64,000 nt of DNA, taken from Streptomyces sp. CB02400 (GTDB lineage: Bacteria > Actinomycetota > Actinomycetes > Streptomycetales > Streptomycetaceae). The stretch spans positions 1-64,000 of the forward strand of contig NZ_LIWB01000023.1 of assembly GCF_001905725.1 (NCBI RefSeq), in the 5' to 3' direction. Shown here piece after piece: positions 1 through 7,835 of this stretch. A program made the translations under genes and the position numbers. Position 1 is the first letter of the stretch. Each line of letters starts with the position of its first letter. The notes under the pieces are model-generated. The model worked only from the letters and a program-made list of their open reading frames with translations, did not search any database and was not told the DNA's origin.

Positions 1-413
1 CCACTTCCCAGGACGCAACCTGCCTTGAGAACTGCGGACAGCTTCAGAGATGCCTGGGAGGCAGGAACGAAGACCCGCGCCAGGGGATGGCCACCTCGCC
101 GGGCGGGCGCGGCAGCGATCCTGACCCCCTTGGTTCAGGACCCGCGTTTCCGCAGGTCAGCGCACCCTTCCTCGCGGCTTCAAGGGTGCGTTCGGCAGTT
201 CCGGCGCGGGCAGCGGAGCCCCGTCGTACCCCTGTACCTCGCCGAAACGTGACCCCTTCATCCAGTCCTCGCGAGCCTGCACATGTCGTCGTGCGACCGT
301 CCGATGAAGTTCCACCACACAGCGAACTCCATCAGCGTTTCCGCACGTCAACGGCGTTTCGGATGCCTGGCGGTCAGCAAACTGTCAGCATCAGTCGCGG
401 GAGTCGGTCGGCC
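1..413. other. No convincing gene; integrase upstream region
   Basis: I see no recognisable protein, RNA gene or attachment site here. A plus-strand frame runs open from 87 into the integrase, but its translation before about 414 is low-complexity, Pro/Arg/Ser-rich and unlike integrase N-termini, so I treat it as untranslated leader or flank. No excisionase-like small gene is visible. Confidence 0.4.
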
Positions 414-1568
414 ATGGGGCGGGATTCGCTGGTTCGTGGGATGGGGTCGTTCTTCAAGGAGTGCGGTCATCCGCGGTCGCGGTGGTCGAAGTGCCCGCAC
501 TCCTACAAGATCCGCTACTGGTCGGCATCCGGGAAGCAGGTGGAGGAGCCGGGGTTCACCACCCAGGACGATGCCATCGGGCGGTTGACGGATGTCTACA
601 AGGCCAAGAAGGCCGCGCCACGCAACCAGGTGAAGGCGGAGCGGGTCTCGCTCTACAGGGCGATGCGGTTCGGTGAGTATGCCGCGGAGTGGAAGGCCGG
701 CCAGCGTGACCTGGGCCCGGCCTCGGAGCGGCATCCGGAGTCCCTGCTGGAGCATCACATGCTGCCGCTGCTGGGCAGCCGGCGGATGAACACCTTCGAT
801 CCCGGGGTCGTCGATGGCTTCATCCGGTCCATGGAACGCGTCGGCGTGGGCTTGACCACCCGGGTCAACGCCTTCGACAAACTCAAGGCCATCCTGCTGG
901 ACGCCCACCGCCTCGGCCTCTTCGACGACCACCCCCTGACGGGCGTGAAACCCCCGCAGTATGCCCCCAAGCGCGCCGTCATCCCCTCACCGCAGCAACT
1001 GCGGCGGATACGCGAGGCCGGCGACGACCGCTTCCGGCTGATCACCGACCTGATGAGCGGCTGCGGCATGCGCAACGGCGAGGCCGCCGCCGTCAACCTG
1101 CGCAACATCGTCGCCGACGACGTCTACCGCATCACCGAACAGGTCAACCAGACCACCGGCACGTACGCCCGCCTCAAACACCGCAAGAACGGTGAATACC
1201 GCGACGTCCCCCTGCCCACCCGCGTCAAGCAGACCATCGAGCGGTACGCCGACACACACGGCACCACCGACGGCTACCTACTACGCCACCCCCAAGACAC
1301 CACCCGGCCGTTCCCGCACTACTACCTCAACAACCAATGGCAGCACATCAAGAGGACCCGTGAGGCAGACATCCCCGAAGGGACGGTGCTCTACAGCTTC
1401 CGGCACTTCTTCGCCTCCAACTGCCTCACCCACAACATTCCCATCACCGACGTCGCCGATTGGATGGGCCACAAGAACATCGACGTCACCTTCAAGATCT
1501 ACCGACACCTCATGCCCGGCACCATCAGCACCGCCGCCACCATCCTCAACCACCACCTCACCGCATGA
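414..1568 (+). CDS. Tyrosine recombinase / phage-type integrase
   Basis: This site-specific recombinase would integrate or excise a mobile element. The N-terminal part (MGSFFKECG, then a Lys/Arg-rich segment) looks like the arm-binding region of Streptomyces integrases, followed by a SAM-like core-binding domain and a C-terminal catalytic domain. Visible catalytic elements are the first Arg in CGMRNGE (codon at 1071), a Lys in HRKNGE, YSFRH (second Arg near 1401; the usual first His of the HxxR box is Tyr), WMGH near 1461 and the nucleophile Tyr in IYRH at 1500-1502. The start is uncertain: ATG 414 has GGGAG about 10 bases upstream, and ATG 441 is an alternative that begins exactly at the conserved block. 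About 384 residues. No excisionase, replication gene or tRNA att site is visible beside it, so the element may be a remnant or may extend left of the window. Confidence 0.85.
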   Translation: MGRDSLVRGMGSFFKECGHPRSRWSKCPHSYKIRYWSASGKQVEEPGFTTQDDAIGRLTDVYKAKKAAPRNQVKAERVSLYRAMRFGEYAAEWKAGQRDLGPASERHPESLLEHHMLPLLGSRRMNTFDPGVVDGFIRSMERVGVGLTTRVNAFDKLKAILLDAHRLGLFDDHPLTGVKPPQYAPKRAVIPSPQQLRRIREAGDDRFRLITDLMSGCGMRNGEAAAVNLRNIVADDVYRITEQVNQTTGTYARLKHRKNGEYRDVPLPTRVKQTIERYADTHGTTDGYLLRHPQDTTRPFPHYYLNNQWQHIKRTREADIPEGTVLYSFRHFFASNCLTHNIPITDVADWMGHKNIDVTFKIYRHLMPGTISTAATILNHHLTA

Positions 1569-1829
1569 GCTCTGTACAGAAGCCTGGAGGATTTCCATAG
1601 GAAGCCATGATCAGAACATCGACGCCGCGCTTGTACCCACAACGATCGGTTACCCGAATATGCTCTACGTAGCATCCGTTCCCGCAACGCCCGGCAATCT
1701 CAAGCGGATTGTCGCCGCATCCCTCATGGACATCACCATCAAGTGGTACGACGACTCATCCGATCAGATCTACGACCTTCTGTTTTCCCGCCATTGACCG
1801 GCCGGAGCAAACACCGAACCAGCACCGGA
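1569..1829. other. Unassigned flank downstream of integrase
   Basis: No recognisable gene. A short plus-strand frame ending at 1797 could encode about 46 residues from an ATG at 1660 (begins MLYVASVPATP). Its composition is less skewed than shadow frames, so it may be the tail of a lost gene, but I do not recognise it. An att site would be expected near here for an integrated element, but none can be identified without the other end. Confidence 0.25.
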
Positions 1830-2380
1830 AAATCTGCTGCTGGGTGAGGACGGAGATACGGACGCGTCCGCGTAACCGCAGCATGCCCAACATGGGCTGA
1901 GGATGGTTACCATCAGCAGCGTGCCCTGCCGCGGGGGTGGCACCGACGTAGAAGCGACCGTCCCGCTGGGGGTGGGCACCGACGTGGTCGCGAGGACCCG
2001 TCGGCGGGGCGGGTGCGGGGCCGTCGGTCAGCGTCCGCTGGAGGTACCCCCTCTCCAGCGCCTCGCAGAACCGCACGACGCCCCAGTCCGCGACGAGGAA
2101 CTTCAACCGTGCCCGGTTGCGCAACCGGCGATAGCCGTAATCACGGAAGACAGAGACAACACCCGCCCAGATCTCCGGCATCTCCTCAAGCGTGACGAAG
2201 ACTCCCAGCCACTGCGCGAGCATGAAGTTGGTCGACAGTCCGCCGCCGACCCAAACGTCGAAGCCGAGACCGAGGCCCGGGTGGTGCACGCCGACGAAGG
2301 ACACGTCATTGCTCTCATGAACGACGTCCTGCAGCGGTGAACCACTGATCACCGTCTTGAACTTGCGCGGCAGGTTCGAG
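1830..2380 (-). pseudogene. Internal fragment of ferredoxin-type sulfite/nitrite reductase
   Basis: The minus-strand translation reads FSNLPRKFK, DVVHESNDVSFVGV, GFDVWVGGGLST, IFRDYGY-like VFRDYGYRRLR, RLKFLVADWG and HPQRDGRFYVG. These blocks run in the order found in the middle of actinobacterial SirA/NirA sulfite or nitrite reductases (normally about 560 residues). Only about 180 residues survive. The N-terminal domain is missing, and so is the C-terminal part with the Cys ligands of the 4Fe-4S/siroheme centre. Conservation breaks up at the 3' side, where only GRVR..LTQQQ remains, and homology ends abruptly near 2380. No start codon or ribosome binding site applies. It is a relic and cannot make an active enzyme. 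Confidence 0.75.
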
Positions 2381-2557
2381 AATGCCGGATCGGTACCTGC
2401 TCGAGGCCGACGAACTGCACCGCATCGTCGACCTCATGCAGCACCTGCGCAACTCCCGCACCAGGCTGTACGTACGCGAAGGGAAGTCCCCTTCTGCACC
2501 GGGCGTCGCAAGGCCGTCGCCGAACTGGTCGACGACCTGGCCTGACCCCGCCAGGTA
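2381..2557 (+). pseudogene. Short relic of unknown origin
   Basis: From ATG 2381 a plus-strand frame reads RYLLEADELHRIVDLM followed by RNSRTRLYVREGK, which looks like a genuine helical protein rather than a shadow. A one-base frame change near 2490 would continue into GRRKAVAELVDDLA and a stop. I do not recognise the family. It lies between two other gene fragments and is probably another decayed piece. Confidence 0.3.
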
Positions 2558-2672
2558 GACGGCCACCAGGTCCGCCCCCGCTCTGAGCAGCGCCCCGGTC
2601 GGCGCGCACCCCAACCGACACAGCCGCCTCCACGCTCATGGACTCCCAGGCGGCAAGAGAGAACGAACAATC

Positions 2673-2868
2673 ATGACAACCCTGGCCCAACCACCGGCAA
2701 CATCTCGCAGATCGCCGGGTAGTGCCGTGGTGAAGTGGGTCATCACCACCGATCACAAGACGACCAGCACGCTGTACCTGGTCACCTCATTCGTCTTCCT
2801 CTGCGTCGGCGGCCTGATGGCGCTGGTGATCCGGGCCGAGCTCGCCCGTCCGGGAACGCAGGTCGACG
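2673..2868 (+). pseudogene. ctaD: 5' fragment of cytochrome c oxidase subunit I (ctaD)
   Basis: Starts at ATG 2673 behind an AGAGAG-type ribosome binding site. The first about 64 residues match the N-terminus of actinobacterial CtaD (about 570 residues): VVKWVITTDHKT, TLYLVTSFVF, the first membrane helix, and RAELARPGTQ. Homology stops there, just where the next family block (NEQF..MHGT) should begin, and the sequence runs into the end of the oppositely oriented ABM gene (stop at 2869). All haem a and copper ligands are missing. This is a truncated copy with its own intact translation start, so it could still make a useless one-helix peptide. Confidence 0.8.
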
Positions 2869-3165
2869 TCACGGTGCGAGGACGGACTCCACGTGTTCGA
2901 CCCTTGGCGGGGCCTCGAAGTGTGGTCCGGCCAGTGCTCGCCAGCGGGCGAAGCCCTCGGAGGCGCGGAAGGTGACGGTGTGGTGCTCGACCGTCTCCCA
3001 GCGGACCATCAGCCGGTAGCGCGAGGGATGCTCGATACTGCGGTGCAGGTCGACGCCGTGGCAGCCGTCGGCCGCGAGGAAGTAGGGAAGGGCCTCGGTG
3101 ACGGCCCGCTCGAATTCCTGCTCCTGGCCCGGACGGATCTCGATCTGGGCGATTTCGGTGATCAC
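2869..3165 (-). CDS. ABM-domain putative monooxygenase
   Basis: A 98-residue single-domain protein of the antibiotic biosynthesis monooxygenase (ABM) fold: an N-terminal beta strand (ITEIAQIEIRPGQEQEF), a central helix with YFLAADGCHG, and the strand block YRLMVRWET typical of the family. Members are dimeric cofactor-free oxygenases or small sugar/haem-modifying enzymes, so the exact reaction cannot be read from sequence. The GTG start at 3165 has GGGGAGG 9 bases upstream. It is the last gene of a minus-strand series (CitMHS transporter, semialdehyde dehydrogenase, cupin, ABM), 29 bases after the cupin. Its 3' end abuts the truncated ctaD relic, so the cluster boundary is a recombination junction. 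Confidence 0.85.
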   Translation of the reverse strand: MITEIAQIEIRPGQEQEFERAVTEALPYFLAADGCHGVDLHRSIEHPSRYRLMVRWETVEHHTVTFRASEGFARWRALAGPHFEAPPRVEHVESVLAP

Positions 3166-3194
3166 GGTGATGTCCTCCCCCAGGGGCCGTGGTG

Positions 3195-3647
3195 TCAGTC
3201 GTGGGCGGCGGCCTTGCCGTGCTCGGCGTCGACGCGCGCGGTGACGCCCGTCTCCACGAGGGTGCGGGTGGCGTCGACGGAGGCGTAGATCCACAGGATG
3301 CGCATGGGCTCGGTGGCGGAGGCGTTGCGGAACCGGTGGGGCGTGCCGGCCGGGACGTAGGTGGTGTCGAAGCGGGTCACGTGGTGTTCGGTGCCGTCGA
3401 TCTCCACGAGGGCGTCGCCTTCGAGGATGGTGACGCTCTCGGGGCAGTTGTGGGTGTGCAGGGCGATGCCGGCGCCGCCGTCGAAGAGGGTCTGGCCGGT
3501 GAGGAAGACCTCGGCGCCGGCCGCCTTGGTGACCAGGGGGATGGTGCGGGCGCCGCCGCCGCGGCTGAAGGCGGTCAGTTCGGCCGGGCGCAGGACGACG
3601 GGCGGGAAGGGGGCGAAGCAGGGTTCGCCGGTGGGGTGGTGGTGCAC
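3195..3647 (-). CDS. Cupin-domain protein
   Basis: 150 residues with one cupin barrel. The first cupin motif is visible as LHTHNCPESVTILEGD (His-x-His ... Glu) and the second as PAGTPHRFRN, so a metal site built from three His and one Glu looks intact. It may be a small isomerase, dioxygenase or sensor for a sugar acid. The GTG at 3647 follows GGAG by 7 bases. It sits 23 bases after the aldehyde dehydrogenase and 29 before the ABM gene, so all three are probably co-transcribed from the promoter upstream of the transporter. Substrate unknown. Confidence 0.85.
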   Translation of the reverse strand: MHHHPTGEPCFAPFPPVVLRPAELTAFSRGGGARTIPLVTKAAGAEVFLTGQTLFDGGAGIALHTHNCPESVTILEGDALVEIDGTEHHVTRFDTTYVPAGTPHRFRNASATEPMRILWIYASVDATRTLVETGVTARVDAEHGKAAAHD

Positions 3648-3670
3648 GGTGTTTCTCCAAGTGGGGGTGG

Positions 3671-5041
3671 TCAGGCGGCCGGGCCGATCCAGACGGTCTT
3701 GGTGTTGGTGAACTCGCGGACGCCCTCGGCGCCGAGCTCGCGGCCGTAGCCGGACTTCTTGATGCCGCCGAAGGGTAGGCGGGGGTCGGAGGCGACCATG
3801 CCGTTGACGAAGACGGCGCCGACGTCGAGGACGCGGGCCAGGCGGCGGGCCCGGTCGAGGTCGCTCGTCCACAGGGCGGCGCCGAGGCCGTACTCGGTCC
3901 GGTTGGCCAGGGTGATCGCCTCGTCGGCGTCGGTGACGCGGGTGATGGCCGCGACGGGGCCGAAGGTCTCCTCGTCGAAGGCGGCCATGCCGGGGCGCAC
4001 GTGGTCGAGGACGGTGGGCGGGTAGTAGCAGCCGGGTCCGTCGGGGACCTCGCCGCCGAGGGCGAGGCGGGCGCCGGCCTCGAGGGTGCGCCGGACCTGG
4101 TCGTGCAGGGTGTCGCGGAGGTTCGCGCGGGCCATGGGGCCGACGGCGGTGTCGGGGTCGGTCGGGTCGCCGACCTTCAGGGCGGCCGCGGCGGCCGTGA
4201 AGGCGGTGACGAACGCGTCGGCGACGGCGTCCTCCACGATGAACCGCTTGGCGTTGACGCAGGACTGGCCGGCGTTGACGTAGCGGGCCTTGACCGCGGT
4301 GGCGGCGGCCTGCGCGATGTCGGCGTCGGCGAGGACGACGAACGGGTCGGAGCCGCCGAGTTCGAGGACCTGCTTCTTCAGCACGGCGGCGGCCTGGGCT
4401 GCGACGATCGCGCCGACCTCGGTGGACCCGGTGAGGGTGACCGCCGCGACGCGCGGGTCGGCGATGATCCCGGCGACCTGGTCGACCTCGATCAGCAGGG
4501 TCCGGCACAGGCCCTCGGGTGCGCCGGCCCTGCGGACGACCTCCTCGACGGCGAGGGCGCACTGCGGCACGTTGTTGGCGTGCTTGAGCAGGGTGCCGTT
4601 ACCCGCGGCCAGAGCGGAGGCGGCGAAGCGGAAGAACTGCCAGAAGGGGTAGTTCCACGGCATCACCGCGAGGACCACGCCCAGCGGGTCGTGGACGACG
4701 GCGCTCTCGGCGGCGTTCGAGGCGACGGGCCGGTCCGCGAGCTGGGCCGGCGCGTGGTCGGCGTAGTAGTCGCAGGTCACCGCGCACTTCTCGATCTCCG
4801 CGCGCGCCTCGGTGATCGGCTTGCCCATCTCGGCGGTGATCAGCGCCGCGTAGCCGTCCCGGCCCTCGTGCAGGACGCGGGCCATCTCCCGCAGCAGGGA
4901 TGTGCGGTTGGTGATGTCACGTCGGCGCCAGGCGGCCTGCGCCGAGGCCGCCGCGTCGAGGACGCCGTCGACCTCCTGGGGCGACTGGGCGAAGTAGCGG
5001 GCGAGTTCGGTGCCGGTGGCCGGGTTCGCGGAAACGATCAT
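3671..5041 (-). CDS. NAD(P)-dependent succinate-semialdehyde dehydrogenase-like aldehyde dehydrogenase
   Basis: 456 residues, the length of short GabD/Sad-type aldehyde dehydrogenases. Order of motifs: MPWNYPFWQ (cofactor loop), TGSTEVG, LELGGSDPFVV with the general-base Glu, GQSCVNAKRF with the catalytic Cys, EETFGPV and PFGGIKKSGYGRE near the end. It oxidises an aldehyde acid to the acid in the cytosol; succinate semialdehyde is the family default, but a C4 hydroxy-semialdehyde would fit this cluster. ATG 5041 is preceded by GGAGAG. The 191 bases between it and the transporter stop contain no recognisable gene. Confidence 0.9.
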   Translation of the reverse strand: MIVSANPATGTELARYFAQSPQEVDGVLDAAASAQAAWRRRDITNRTSLLREMARVLHEGRDGYAALITAEMGKPITEARAEIEKCAVTCDYYADHAPAQLADRPVASNAAESAVVHDPLGVVLAVMPWNYPFWQFFRFAASALAAGNGTLLKHANNVPQCALAVEEVVRRAGAPEGLCRTLLIEVDQVAGIIADPRVAAVTLTGSTEVGAIVAAQAAAVLKKQVLELGGSDPFVVLADADIAQAAATAVKARYVNAGQSCVNAKRFIVEDAVADAFVTAFTAAAAALKVGDPTDPDTAVGPMARANLRDTLHDQVRRTLEAGARLALGGEVPDGPGCYYPPTVLDHVRPGMAAFDEETFGPVAAITRVTDADEAITLANRTEYGLGAALWTSDLDRARRLARVLDVGAVFVNGMVASDPRLPFGGIKKSGYGRELGAEGVREFTNTKTVWIGPAA

Positions 5042-5232
5042 CAGGCGGTCTCTCCGGTGTGCTCGACGGTGCGGCGGATCCGGGCGTCGACACCGGCGGC
5101 GCCGAGGGCGCCGCCGGTGTCGCGGGTGCGGGTGCGGGTGGCGGGAGTCTCCGGGACGGTGCCGGCCGCGCCGGTGACGACGGCGCGGCCCGCCGGACAC
5201 GAGGCGACCTACGGCACGTCGCGTGCGTCGGC
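5042..5232. other. Gap between transporter and aldehyde dehydrogenase genes
   Basis: 191 bases inside an otherwise compact operon. On the minus strand one frame is open after a stop and ends with TGA just before the dehydrogenase start (last residues RIRRTVEHTGETA). It may be the tail of a deleted gene, but there is no start and no recognisable family. No hairpin is obvious. Confidence 0.3.
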
Positions 5233-6528
5233 TCAGGTGACGCTGATGGCTCCGGTGAGGACGGCGAAGGCGATGTAGGCGAGGGAGACGAGGATGCCCC
5301 AGCGCAGGGCGTGCTTCTGGAAGTCGCCGAGTTCCGCCTTGACCAGCCCGAGGAGGACCCACAGGGGCGCGCTGGTGGGGCCCATCATGTGCAGGATCTG
5401 GCCGATGGCGCCGGCGCGGGCGATCTCGTTGGCGGGGATGCCGTAGTGGGCGGCGGATTCGGCGAGGACGGGGACGACGCCGAACCAGTAGCCGTCGTTC
5501 GACATGAAGAAGCCGAGCGGCAGGGCGAGGATCGCGGTGAACAGCGGGATGACGTTGCCCCAGCCCTCGGGGACGATGGCGAGGGCGGCGTCGGCCATGG
5601 CCTTGATCATGCCGGAGTCGGTCATGATGCCGGTGAAGACGCCGGCGGCCAGGACGAGGATCATCACGGGGACGGCGTTGGCGGCCTGGCGCTTGATGAG
5701 GTCCTGCTGGTCGCCGATGGAGCGGATGTTGACCAGCAGGGCGATGACGAACGCGACCATGAACAGCACCAGGAGGTCGGCGACCTCCATGATGAGCAGA
5801 ACCATCAGGAGCAGGGTGAGGGCGGCGTTGAACCACATGCGCCAGTCGGCCTCGACCGGCTCGAACGCCTCGCCGGAGGCGATCTCCAGCTTGTAGGCGG
5901 CGAGCTTCTCGGGGTCGAGCTTGTGGCGTTCGCGCAGGCCGAGCCAGTAGGCGACGGCGATGATGGCCAGGCTGGTGAGGGCCATGGGGCCGATCATGTG
6001 GACGAAGTACTCGGTGGCGCTCAGGTGCAGGACGCTGATGCCGCGGGTGGCGGCGCCGCCCCAGGGGGTGGTGCCGGAGATGGTGCCCAGCGCCATGGCC
6101 GCCAGGGTGGCGAGGATGAGGGGGTTGATGCCCAGGCGCCGGTAGATGGGCAGGAACGCCGAGCAGACGATCATGTAGCTGGTGGTGCCGTCACCGTCCA
6201 GGGCGACCAGGAGGGAGAGCACGGCGGTGCCGACGACGATGCGGACCGGGTCGCCCTTGGAGGCGCGGACGATGGCCTGGACGATCGGCTCGAAGAGCTT
6301 GCACTCCATCATCAGGCCGAAGTAGAGGACGGCGAAGAGGAGCAGGGCCGCGGTGGGCGCGACGGTTTCCAGGCCGTTCATGATCATGTCGCCGAGCTCG
6401 GTGCCCTTGCCCGCGATGACGGCGGCGGCGATCGGGGTGAGCATGATGGCGGTGAAGGCGGAGAGGTGTTTCCGCATCACGAGCAGCATGAAGCTGCCCA
6501 GTGTGGCGAAACCGAGGACGGCGAGCAT
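5233..6528 (-). CDS. CitMHS-family organic-acid:H+ (metal-citrate type) transporter
   Basis: 431 residues with about 12 hydrophobic segments. It matches the CitMHS family: MLAVLGFATLGSFM at the N-terminus, LDGDGTTSYMI, the SGTTPWGGAATR loop and FFMSNDGYWFGVVPV. Characterised members import citrate complexed with Mg or Ca ions by proton symport. In this cluster it is the only transporter, so it more likely imports the four-carbon sugar acid degraded by the adjacent enzymes (inference). ATG 6528 follows AAGGAG. It is the first gene of the minus-strand arm, divergent from the GntR gene, so the CCGGT-N2-ACCGG operator in the intergenic region probably controls both. Confidence 0.92.
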   Translation of the reverse strand: MLAVLGFATLGSFMLLVMRKHLSAFTAIMLTPIAAAVIAGKGTELGDMIMNGLETVAPTAALLLFAVLYFGLMMECKLFEPIVQAIVRASKGDPVRIVVGTAVLSLLVALDGDGTTSYMIVCSAFLPIYRRLGINPLILATLAAMALGTISGTTPWGGAATRGISVLHLSATEYFVHMIGPMALTSLAIIAVAYWLGLRERHKLDPEKLAAYKLEIASGEAFEPVEADWRMWFNAALTLLLMVLLIMEVADLLVLFMVAFVIALLVNIRSIGDQQDLIKRQAANAVPVMILVLAAGVFTGIMTDSGMIKAMADAALAIVPEGWGNVIPLFTAILALPLGFFMSNDGYWFGVVPVLAESAAHYGIPANEIARAGAIGQILHMMGPTSAPLWVLLGLVKAELGDFQKHALRWGILVSLAYIAFAVLTGAISVT

Positions 6529-6884
6529 CGTTGCTCCTTGGGGCAGGGCTCGGTGGCCGCCGGTCGGGCCGGCGGCACGGGACGGCGCGTGAGGTTCAGT
6601 GCGTGTCGGTTCGGGTGACGACCGGCAGCGCACACGGGGCCGTACTCGGCTCGTGCGTCGGGTCGGTCATGGTACGTGCGGCTCCTGTACGGCGGCTCGG
6701 AGGGCGCACGGTGGCGGCGGGCGAAGGCCCGGTGGGGACGTCAGGAGTGCGCCTGGCATGGCTGGGACATCCGGGGGGCCGACACGGGGAAGGACACCTG
6801 TCGACTTCCGGACAACCGGTTTACCGGATTGCCGGTAGGTAACTAGAATCCGGCCATCACGTCAATACCGAAGTGAGGAAATCG
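6529..6884. promoter_or_regulatory. Divergent promoter region with GntR operator
   Basis: 356 bases between the transporter and the GntR gene. At 6816-6827 there is a perfect inverted repeat CCGGT-TT-ACCGG, followed by a weaker copy CCGG-ATTG-CCGG. It overlaps a good promoter reading towards the regulator: -35 TTACCG at 6821-6826, a 17-base spacer, and -10 TAGAAT at 6844-6849. The same repeat recurs at 7657-7676. The rest of the region shows no gene. Confidence 0.65.
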
Positions 6885-7598
6885 ATGGCCGAACTCGCCA
6901 GAATCACGATCGAGCCGCGCGAGCCGCTGGCCGCCGAGGTCTCCCGCCGCCTGATCGACTACCTGATGTCCGGCGAGGTGCAGCCCGGCGACCGCATCCC
7001 GTCGGAACGACAGCTGACCGAGATGCTCGGGGTGAACCGGCCCACCGTGCGCGAGGCGATCAAGTCGCTCGGTTTCCTCGGCCTGCTGGAGATCCGCCAG
7101 TCCAGCGGGACGTACTTCCGCGGCACCGACTCGGACGTGCTCTACCGACTGTTCGAGCTGGGGCTCGTTCTCGGTGAGCGGGGTGCCCGCGACATGGTGC
7201 AGGCCCGCGCAGAGCTGGAGATCATAGTGGCCGGCCTGGCCGCACAGGCACGCGACGCGGCCGGCGTCGAACTGCTGCGGGCCCGCCTGACGGCGATGCG
7301 GGAGTGCCCGGACGAGGAGTTCCCCGAGGCGGACACCGCCTTCCACGCGGCCCTCGGCGAACTGGCCGGCAACACCGTGCTGCGGGACATGCTCAAGGGC
7401 ATGCGCGCGATGATCCAGCGTGGCTGGGTGGAGCGCACGGGGGCGGTCCGCTCCCGCGAGGTGGCCTACGACGACCACGTCCCGATCTTCGAGGCGGTCG
7501 CGCACGGTGACGCGGACGCCGCCCGCGCGGCGATGGCCCGGCACATGGACGGCGCCTCCCGACGCCTGATGAAGGCGCTCGAACAGCGCGAGGGATAG
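6885..7598 (+). CDS. FadR-type GntR transcriptional regulator
   Basis: 237 residues. N-terminal winged helix-turn-helix: SRRLIDYLMSGEVQPGDRIPSERQLTEML followed by the GntR signature NRPTVREAIKSLGFLGLLE. The C-terminal all-helical FCD domain carries the metal/effector pocket residues in DTAFHAAL, VAYDDHVPIFEAV and the final MARHMDG His. ATG 6885 is chosen because GAGGA lies at the right distance; a GTG at 6873 overlaps that ribosome binding site. FadR-type GntR proteins bind short inverted repeats and release them on binding an organic acid. The CCGGT-N2-ACCGG repeats in front of this gene and of the next operon are its likely targets, giving autorepression and substrate induction. Confidence 0.93.
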   Translation: MAELARITIEPREPLAAEVSRRLIDYLMSGEVQPGDRIPSERQLTEMLGVNRPTVREAIKSLGFLGLLEIRQSSGTYFRGTDSDVLYRLFELGLVLGERGARDMVQARAELEIIVAGLAAQARDAAGVELLRARLTAMRECPDEEFPEADTAFHAALGELAGNTVLRDMLKGMRAMIQRGWVERTGAVRSREVAYDDHVPIFEAVAHGDADAARAAMARHMDGASRRLMKALEQREG

Positions 7599-7656
7599 CG
7601 GCCACCGCGAGGCGCCGGGCCGATTCCGGTACCTCGCGGCCCACCCGCACGAACAA

Positions 7657-7689
7657 CCGGTTGACCGGTTGACCGGTTCGGCCTACAGT
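7657..7689 (+). promoter_or_regulatory. Promoter with tandem overlapping GntR operators
   Basis: Two overlapping copies of CCGGT-TG-ACCGG lie at 7657-7668 and 7665-7676. They cover the -35 hexamer TTGACC (7661-7666), which is 17 bases from -10 TACAGT (7684-7689). The geometry predicts repression by steric block and co-regulation with the operator at 6816-6827. Confidence 0.7.
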
Positions 7690-7835
7690 GGCGGCGCGGC
7701 ACCGCGACACCACGCTGCCGCCCCCATCTCGGGCCCACCTCCTCCGCCGTCGGGAAACATTTCCGCATCGGCCGGAGGCAGGCCCCCGGTCGGGACCCTT
7801 GCCGGTCCCCGCCTACCGGAAGAGGTAAGAACCCG

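Noticed and set aside
87..413. N-terminal extension of the integrase frame
   Set aside because: Residues before about 414 are Pro/Ser/Arg-rich with no similarity to integrases and no suitable ribosome binding site.
3671..5836. A 721-codon minus-strand frame extending the aldehyde dehydrogenase upstream
   Set aside because: The added N-terminal part is an Arg/Pro/His-rich shadow of the CitMHS gene in another frame; the dehydrogenase has its own ATG and ribosome binding site at 5041.
7605..7660. Long-loop hairpin CCGCGAGG / CCTCGCGG after the GntR gene as a terminator
   Set aside because: The arms are only eight bases with a loop of about 19 bases, too weak to call confidently.
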